A DNA stretch of 64,000 nucleotides. It comes from Thiosocius sp963759055 (GTDB taxonomy: Bacteria; Pseudomonadota; Gammaproteobacteria; Chromatiales; Chromatiaceae). Below, piece by piece: positions 57,750-64,000 of this stretch. Numbering within the stretch: the first letter of the stretch is position 1; every line of letters begins with the position of its first letter. The notes under the pieces are model-generated. The model was not told the origin of the DNA and made no database searches. It was given only the letters and a program-made list of their open reading frames with translations. Made by a program: the position numbers and the translations under genes. Where the stretch lies: positions 1 through 64,000 of the forward strand of contig CAVWYD010000034.1 of NCBI GenBank assembly GCA_963759055.1, given 5' to 3'.

Positions 57750-58826
57750 TCAGCGATACTGGAAGTGAACCCGCCGGGTGATGCCGGTGAACAGTTCGTA
57801 GGCGATCGTTTCGCTCAGCCTGGCCACCTCGTTCGCGCTCACCAGGTCTCCCCACAGCTGCACCGGGTCGCCGATCTGCGCATCGGGCTGCGCGCTCAGA
57901 TCGACGGTCAGCATGTCCATCGAGACGCGACCGATCAGCCGGGTGAGCTGCCCGTTGACGGCAACCGGTGTCCCGTCCGGGGCGTGGCGCGGGTAGCCGT
58001 CGGCATAGCCCATGGCCACGACACCCACGCGGGTCGGTTCGCTGCAGGTGAAGCGGCCGCCGTAGCCGATCGAGTCGCCCGCGGCGAGCTCGTGGATGGC
58101 GATCAGCTGTGACTCCAGCCGCATCACCGGCCTGAGCGGATCGCCGGCCGGGTGGCCTGCTTCCAGCGGTGAACTGCCGTACAGCATGATGCCGGGCCGG
58201 ATCCAGTCGCCGTGGGCCTGCGGCCAGGCGAGGATTGCCGCGGAATTGGCGAGACTGACCGCGCCCTCGATCCCCTGGCTTGCCTGCTCGAACAATGCCA
58301 GCTGCTGTTCGGTGGCCGGGTTGCCGGTCTCGTCGGCGCAGGCGAAATGCGACATCAGGACGATCTGATCCACGTTCGGACTGGCGGACAGACGCGCATG
58401 AACCTCGGCCAGCTCCTGCGGCGCGAAACCGAGTCGGTGCATGCCGGTGTCGACCTTGAGCCAGACGTTCAGCGGCTGTGTGGGTTTTGCGGAAAGCAGC
58501 CATTCGAGCTGGGTATGTGAATGCAGCACCAGCATGAAATTGTGCAGGGCTGCATCGGCGACCTCTGCCGGTTCGAATGCACCTTCGAACAGCAGGATGG
58601 GATTGTCGATACCCGATTCGCGCAGCTCCATCGCCTCTTCGCTCGACGCGACCCCGAAGGCATCGGCCTCGGGGGCCAGTATGCGTCCCAGCACCACGGC
58701 GCCATGGCCGTAGGCATTGGCCTTGATCACCGCGAGCGCGCGGGCGGCTGGTGCCAGCGACTTGGCGTATCGGTAGTTGGCGACGAAGGCCTGGGTGTCG
58801 ATAATGGCGTAGCTGGGTCTGCTCAT
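57750..58826 (-). CDS. alr: Alanine racemase
   Basis: 358 residues from ATG at 58826 (MSRPSYAIIDTQAFVANYRY), the usual length; a longer upstream frame to 58961 is rejected. The PLP lysine is in AVIKANAYGHGAVVLG; NVWLKVDTGMHRLGF, MSHFACADE and RPGIMLYGSSP follow. The catalytic tyrosine is in DSIGYGGRFTC, and GRVSMDMLTVDLS closes the active site. It makes D-alanine for peptidoglycan. It stands alone, divergent from the TerC-family gene. Confidence 0.95.
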   Translation of the reverse strand: MSRPSYAIIDTQAFVANYRYAKSLAPAARALAVIKANAYGHGAVVLGRILAPEADAFGVASSEEAMELRESGIDNPILLFEGAFEPAEVADAALHNFMLVLHSHTQLEWLLSAKPTQPLNVWLKVDTGMHRLGFAPQELAEVHARLSASPNVDQIVLMSHFACADETGNPATEQQLALFEQASQGIEGAVSLANSAAILAWPQAHGDWIRPGIMLYGSSPLEAGHPAGDPLRPVMRLESQLIAIHELAAGDSIGYGGRFTCSEPTRVGVVAMGYADGYPRHAPDGTPVAVNGQLTRLIGRVSMDMLTVDLSAQPDAQIGDPVQLWGDLVSANEVARLSETIAYELFTGITRRVHFQYR

Positions 58827-58999
58827 GCGATCTGGTGCACCGGCAAATGATGGATGCCTGACAGGTGCTGGCAGTGTCTTGCAGCCGGTCGCGGAAGTCC
58901 AGTGGCCCAGGGCCCGCAGCCATTTTTCATCGAGCTGGGAAAATGCGCTGCAACCGGGCAAAATAAAACCTTGTTCAATTCAAGGCTGAGACTCGCATC

Positions 59000-59758
59000 A
59001 TGGAACTATTGCTCGACCCGCAGGTTTGGGTGGCCTTCTTCACGCTCGCCGCCCTGGAGATCGTCCTCGGCATAGACAACATCATCTTCATCACCATCCT
59101 GGCCAACCGTCTGCCGGAGTCACAGCGCGACAAGGCGCGTCGACTGGGTCTGATGCTGGCGATGGTTATGCGCATCCTGCTGCTGCTCTCGCTGGCCTGG
59201 GTGATGCGTCTGACCGAGCCGCTGTTTGCGATCCTCGGACACGATATCTCCGGGCGTGACCTGATCCTGTTCTTCGGCGGGCTGTTTCTCATGGCCAAAA
59301 GCACCATGGAGATCCACGCCTCGCTCGAAGGGCCGGAAGAGCATACGGTCGGCGATGCGGCAAAAATCAGTTTTATGGGTGTGATCGTGCAGATCGGCCT
59401 GCTCGACATCATCTTCTCGCTGGATTCGGTGATCACCGCGGTCGGTCTGGTTGACGAGATCCCGGTGATGGTCGCCGCCATCATCGCCTCGGTCATTGTG
59501 ATGATGTTGGCCGCGCGCCAGATCGGTGACTTCGTTGATCGACATCCCACCATCAAGATGCTGGCGCTGTCGTTCCTGATCCTGATCGGGGTGGCGTTGG
59601 TCGGCGAGGGCCTCGGTTTCCATATCCCCAAGGGCTATATCTACTTCGCCATGGCCTTCTCGCTCACGGTCGAGTTTCTCAACATGCGTATGCGCCGCAA
59701 GACAGCTGAACCCGTGCGATTGCACAATCATCCCCCGGAGGGCGAGGAGCAGGCATGA
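59000..59758 (+). CDS. TerC-family integral membrane protein
   Basis: 252 residues with about seven helices. Hallmarks are LEIVLGIDNIIFITILANRL, then ISGRDLILFFGGLFLMAKST, QIGLLDIIFSLDSVITAVGL with the conserved acidic residues inside the membrane, and IPKGYIYFAMAFSLTVEFLN. TerC/YgaP-type proteins are linked to manganese export or metal-protein folding; the exact ion here is unknown. It starts divergently from alr, and a dispersed inverted repeat follows it. Confidence 0.9.
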   Translation: MELLLDPQVWVAFFTLAALEIVLGIDNIIFITILANRLPESQRDKARRLGLMLAMVMRILLLLSLAWVMRLTEPLFAILGHDISGRDLILFFGGLFLMAKSTMEIHASLEGPEEHTVGDAAKISFMGVIVQIGLLDIIFSLDSVITAVGLVDEIPVMVAAIIASVIVMMLAARQIGDFVDRHPTIKMLALSFLILIGVALVGEGLGFHIPKGYIYFAMAFSLTVEFLNMRMRRKTAEPVRLHNHPPEGEEQA

Positions 59759-59795
59759 GGCCAGGTACAGGGTGTGTTGTGCCCGCCGCTCAGGG

Positions 59796-59938
59796 AACGC
59801 AGAGGACGCAAAGAAGCGCAGAGTGCGCAGAGGTTTTTTGTGTTGGCGCCCGGGTCAAAAATACCCTGCTGAAGTGAACATGGGAGCAACCGAATCCTTT
59901 GCGTCCTTGGCGGTTTCTCTGCGATCTCTGCGTTCCGA
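59796..59938. repeat. Long imperfect inverted repeat (copy 2 of 2)
   Basis: AACGCAGAGGACGCAAAGAA and GCGCAGAGTGCGCAGAGG at the left, with CGAATCCTTTGCGTCCTTGG and CTCTGCGATCTCTGCGTT at the right. Same arms and core as the copy at 15381. Together they define a dispersed family of about 150 bases. Confidence 0.75.
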
Positions 59939-59982
59939 AAGAAATCTTCCACCCGCTGCCGGTCATTCGCGAACCAGCCATT

Positions 59983-60028
59983 GTAGGGCGGGCTGTGCCC
60001 GCCGTGAATGTCAGGCGCAGCCTTACCT
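59983..60028. repeat. REP-like palindromic element (copy 7)
   Basis: GTAGGGCGGGCTGTGCCCGC, then GTCAGGCGCAGCCTTACCTA, a member of the same family as the elements behind minE and around ispH. It directly abuts the stop of the RND pump gene. Confidence 0.75.
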
Positions 60029-63000
60029 ATGGTTGGGCTTGAACCAGATCGATCTCGCCGAGCACGTTGAAGTCATCCAGGATGCAGTAGATCGCCGGCA
60101 CCAGGAACAGCGCGATCAGGGTCGCTGACATCAGGCCGAAGGCGAGGCTTGCCGCGAGCGGGATCAGGATCTGCGCCTGCAGGCTCTTTTCCAGCAGCAG
60201 TGGCGTCAGGCCGGCGATGGTCGTCACCGAGGTCAGCAGGATCGGGCGGAAACGCGCGATGGCGGCATGCTGCGCGGCCTGCCTGACCGGGACGCCGGCC
60301 GCGCGTTCGTCGCGGATGAACACCACCAGCAGGATGGAGTCGTTCACCACCACGCCGAACAGGGACGCCATGCCGATCATGCTCGGCAGGGTCAGGTCCA
60401 GCCCCAGCGCCATGTGGCCGAAGACCACGCCGATCAGCGCGGTGGGGATTACCGACATCACGGTGATCGGCGCCAGGTAACCGCGAAACTGCAGTGCCAG
60501 CAGCATGTAAACGCCGATCATGCCGAGCAGGACGTTGCGCACGATCGAACCGCCGGTCTTGGCCGATTCGTCGCTCTGGCCCTGGATGTCGATCTTTATC
60601 GACGGAAAGCGCTCGCGCAGCCGCGGAAAGATATCGGCCTTGGCGGTGTCGAGCAGTTCCTGCGCATTGGCGCGCGCGCGATCGACGTCACCCTGGATGG
60701 TCACGGTGCGGCGACCGTCGATACGATTGATCCTTGCCCAGCCGCGCGCCTCCTCCACGCCGGCGACCTCCGGGAGCGGGATCAGCTTGTTGTCCGGGCC
60801 GACGATGCTCAGCTGCTCGAGGTCGGCGAGGTTGCTGCGGTCGCCGGGTGCCAGGCGCAGTTCGACCTCGTAGGTCTCGGGTCCGAGCGGAAACTCGTCG
60901 GTCTTGAAGCCCTGGAAGGCCGCGCGCACCTGGCCTGCAATGTTGTTGGCGTCCAGGCCGAGCACACCGGCGCTGTCCTTGAGGTGCAGACGGTATTCGC
61001 GTTTGCCCGGGCGCAGGTCGTCGCTCAGGTCGATCACGCCGTCGAAGCCGCCGAACCAGGTCTTGAGCTCCAGCGCGGCCGCCTTGATCTCGTCCAGGTC
61101 GGCACCGATCAGGCGCACGTCGATGGCACGCCCGCCGGGGCCGATGGTCGGTTCCGCGAACTTGAGTGCGATGACGTCTGTCATCGTGCCGGCCTGTTCG
61201 CGCCAGCGGTTGCGGAAGTCTTCCAGCCCGGTGTTACGCACCTCGGCACTGAGCAGGTCGACCACGATACGGGCCACATGCGGGCCGGTCTCGTAGGCAT
61301 CTGGATTCTCGCCGAATATCACGGTCAGGTTCTGAACCAGGTCCTGACCCTCCGGTTGCTGTGCCTTGAGTTCTGTCATTGATCGACCAGACCACGTTCT
61401 GCAGGTGGTCGACGATGTCCTCGGTCCTGGACAGCGGGGTGCCCTGTGGCAGCAGGATGCGGGCCTCCACCACGTCGCCCTCGATATCCGGAAAACCGGT
61501 GAACTTGAGCTTGCCGCCGACCGGCATGGCGATCGCAAACAGCATCAGCATCAGCACCAGTCCGACGGTCAGGTAGCGGTGCTCGATGGCCTTGTCCAGC
61601 ACCGCCGCGAAGTGGCGGTCGCGGAACCGGGCGAAACCGCGCTCAAAAGCGGCACGAAAACGGCTGGGTTCGCGCTTGTGCATATGCATCAGCGAGTGGC
61701 CGAGATGGCTGGGCAGGATCAGGAAGGCCTCGATCAGGCTGACCGTGATGACCACGATCAGAACGATCGGCATGATGCGCAGGATCTGGCCGATCTCGCC
61801 GGTGATGAAGGCCAGCGATCCGAACACCAGCAGGGTCGTGGCGAACGAGGACGCGATACCGGGCAGTACCTGGGTCACCCCGGTAATGGCCGCCTGCAGG
61901 GGTTTCTCGCCCTTGTTCAGGCGTGCGGCGATGTTCTCGGCGATCACGATGGCGTCGTCCATCAGCAGGCCGACCCCGATCAGCAGCCCCACCATGGAGA
62001 TCATGTTGATGGTCACACCCAGCGCGGGCAGCACGAACAATGCGCCCAGAAAGGATACCGGCAGGCCCATGGTGACCCAGAAGCTGTAACGGAAGCTGAA
62101 GAACAGCCACAAAATCAGGAAGACCGCGATCAGTCCCTGGACACCGTTGCGGGTCAGCATGTTGAGGCGGTCACTGACGATCGACGAACGATCCTGCGTC
62201 AGTGTGAGCCGGACCCCCGGCGGGACACGTTCGTTCTCCGCGGCGACAAAGTCACTGACCGCGCCAAAGGCGGTGAGTATGTCCTGCGCACGGGTCTTGG
62301 TGATGTCCAGGATGGCCGCGCGCCGGCCGTTGAACAGAACCTTTTCCTCGTCGAGCTCGAAGCGGTCGCTGATGGTCGCGATCTCACCCAGCCGGATCGC
62401 GGCCCCGCTGCTGCCGGAGATGATCACCAGGTTTTCGAATTCCGCGGTGGTCTTGCGCTGGTCATCGAAGCGCAGCAGGACGTTCTCCTGTTCGCCCTGC
62501 AGTTCACCTGCGGGGCTGCCGACACTCTGGCGCTGCAGTGCGCCGGCGATATCGGACGCAGACAGCCCGAAGCGGCGCAGGGTCGGCGCGTCCACCTCGA
62601 TGCGGATCTGGTGGGTGGAGAAGCCCTTGATGGTGACGGTGGAAAACTCGCGCAAGGTCTGCAGGCGCGATTTGACGTCCTCGGCATAGGCCTTGAGCGC
62701 GACCGGGTCTTCGGGGCCGGTGATCGCGATCGAGACCACCGCATCGGTCCGGCCGAGTTCCGCAACCACCGGCAGTTCCGTCTGATCCGGGAAATCGTCG
62801 ATGGCGTCGACCTCGGATTTCACGTCGTCGAGAAAGCGCGTCATCTGTGCGCCCTCGCGCATGACCGCGGTGGCGATACCCAGGCCCTCGCGTGCCTCGC
62901 AGCGCGTCTCGTCGATATCCGTGATGCCGTCCAGGGCGTCCTCGAGACGTCGGCAGATGGCATCCTCGACCTCGTCGGTGGTCGCGCCCTTGTACACCAC

Positions 63001-63138
63001 GCGCACCTCGACCTTGTCGTTCTGGATCTCGGGGAAGGTCTCGCGCTGCAGGCCGGGCAGGGAAACGATCCCGAGGATCATGATCGCGGCCATGAAGAGG
63101 TTGGCCGCGGTGGGGTGGCGGGCGAACCAGGCGATCAT
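60027..63138 (-). CDS. RND-family efflux pump inner-membrane transporter (one frameshift)
   Basis: About 1037 residues. It starts MIAWFARHPTAANLFMAAIM, with porter-domain sequence TFPEIQNDKVEVRVVYKGAT and ILDITKTRAQDIL. The membrane part has LPVSFLGALFVLPALGVTIN, GLLIGVGLLMDDAIVIAENI (the proton-relay Asp-Asp) and, in the second half, LPSMIGMASLFGVVVNDSIL. Near 61380 the frame changes once between DHLQNVVWSIND and MTELKAQQPEGQ; both sides are normal RND sequence. It belongs to the HAE-type exporters. It overlaps the adaptor gene's stop by four bases and so forms an operon with it. Confidence 0.93.
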
Positions 63139-64000
63139 TGCGCACCCCGCGCAGCGGCCAGAATCTGTGCCTGCAGTGCCTCATCCGGAACCGGGTTCAG
63201 CAGCATGCCCTCAACGGCGGGTATGGGATCGCTGACAACGATCTGATCACCGGATTCGATGCCGCTGCTGATGACGCTGAGCGGCCCCTGGCTGAACAGG
63301 ATGGATACCGGGCGAACCTGCAGGCGTTGTTCTTCGCCGACCCGATAGACTTTGCCGGCACGAATCGCGCTGCGCGGCAGAACGATTCGATTGCTCTGCG
63401 TGTACCCACGGATAACCACCTGGACGAACATGCCCTTGGTCAGCGGCGGGCGTTTGCCGGGGATGACCTTTTTGAACGGATTGTCGACGCTGATCACCAC
63501 GCCGATGGTGCGCGTCTGTGGATCGACCTGGTCGCTGAAGCGGATGAACCGGGCCTCCCACTCGGCCGTCTCCCGGCCCATGTCCATGCGCACCACGGGC
63601 CGGAAACCGGTGAAGTCCTGCAGCCCGTTCTGCAGATCCGCGATCGCGGGTATGGGTTCTTCGCGCCCGGCGAACAGGGTGCGCAGCGAGGAGATGGCGA
63701 CCTGTGCCACGATCTCCACGCTTTCGACGGCGTCGCCCTTGAACAGGGTCTGACCGATGCCGACGTACTGGTCCTTTTCGATCGCCAGATCGGCAATGCG
63801 CAGATTGAAGGGCGCATTGACAGCGGTATTCGCGAGGTCGCGTTCGGCCTGACTCACCTTGGCCTCGAGCAGGCGGCGCTGGGTCGGCAGAAGCGCCAGG
63901 GTGTTGGCCGTGTTCTGCACCGCGGTGCGCGCGTTCAGCATGGTGCGTTCGGCATTGTCCACATCGCTTTGCGAGGCCGTACCCTTCTTCGACAGCTTGC
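63135..64000 (-). CDS. RND efflux periplasmic adaptor (membrane fusion protein), partial
   Basis: Open to the right edge, so the N-terminus is missing. The visible 288 residues include the end of the coiled-coil hairpin (SQSDVDNAERTMLNARTAVQ, LLEAKVSQAERDLANTAVNA), the lipoyl half-motif APFNLRIADLAIEKDQYVG, and the beta-barrel DPQTRTIGVVISVDNPF, then GKRPPLTKGMFVQVVIRG and VLPRSAIRAGKVYRV. It links the inner-membrane pump to an outer-membrane channel, not seen here. Its stop overlaps the pump start. Confidence 0.92.
   Translation of the reverse strand, partial: KLSKKGTASQSDVDNAERTMLNARTAVQNTANTLALLPTQRRLLEAKVSQAERDLANTAVNAPFNLRIADLAIEKDQYVGIGQTLFKGDAVESVEIVAQVAISSLRTLFAGREEPIPAIADLQNGLQDFTGFRPVVRMDMGRETAEWEARFIRFSDQVDPQTRTIGVVISVDNPFKKVIPGKRPPLTKGMFVQVVIRGYTQSNRIVLPRSAIRAGKVYRVGEEQRLQVRPVSILFSQGPLSVISSGIESGDQIVVSDPIPAVEGMLLNPVPDEALQAQILAAARGAQ

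Noticed and set aside
60267..63246. Two long plus-strand open frames (60267-61382 and 61366-63246)
   Set aside because: They lie antisense to a clear RND pump and contain low-complexity, His/Gln/Asp-rich sequence with no domain; they are by-products of high GC.

Overview
The window looks like chromosomal DNA from a GC-rich gammaproteobacterium. Three things point this way: tamA-tamB, minC-minD-minE, and a thiO / fimT-pilV-pilW-pilX-pilY1-pilE / ispH-fkpB neighbourhood arranged much as in Pseudomonas and Chromatiales. The PEP-CTERM/PrsT genes, a TAXI-type TRAP transporter, and DsrE-like and DUF2892 proteins fit an environmental, possibly sulfur-metabolising member of the Chromatiales, but that placement is inference. 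I see no rRNA, CRISPR array or replication origin, and only one tRNA.

Layout. 1-4.4 kb: the end of tamA, then tamB (envelope biogenesis). 4.4-6.2 kb: a secreted nuclease, tRNA-Thr(CGT) and thiO on the minus strand. 6.3-14.1 kb: the minor-pilin/PilY1 cluster, heavily broken by frameshifts. 14.3-19.6 kb: a minus-strand set led by a cobalamin riboswitch (btuB, an adenosyltransferase, a ketopantoate-reductase-like gene, fkpB, ispH). 19.7-24.5 kb: two small membrane proteins that share a palindromic operator, a cysteine-less thioredoxin-like protein, rimO, a cupin and an EamA transporter. 25-28.4 kb: a TRAP-TAXI transporter with a universal stress protein. 28.5-33.5 kb: a secreted pentapeptide-repeat protein, dusA, a VapBC pair, and ApbE/DsrE/membrane-protein genes. 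34-37.4 kb: a histidine kinase and a receiver-PAS-GGDEF-EAL protein. 37.6-38.8 kb: two methionine-rich single-span coiled-coil proteins. 39-40.8 kb: minCDE. 40.8-46 kb: an island of five toxin-antitoxin (TA) modules separated by decayed copies of minE and its downstream repeat, ending in a truncated IS110 transposase. 46.6-57.5 kb: a PEP-CTERM region with two head-to-head PrsT-type TPR genes, two PEP-CTERM-like proteins with sigma-54-like promoters, and an S8 protease. 57.7-64 kb: alr, a TerC-family gene, and an RND efflux pump with its adaptor running off the window.

Many genes that should be intact carry frameshifts. Wherever I could reconstruct the original, the lesion is a single inserted base, and it is repeatedly CTG read as CTTG. 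I take most of these as sequencing or assembly errors rather than decay, so frameshifted genes are given full gene spans.

The most interesting structure is the array downstream of minE. Each TA module is bounded by a partial duplicate of the minE 3' region plus the same REP-like palindrome. This suggests repeated cassette acquisition at one hotspot.
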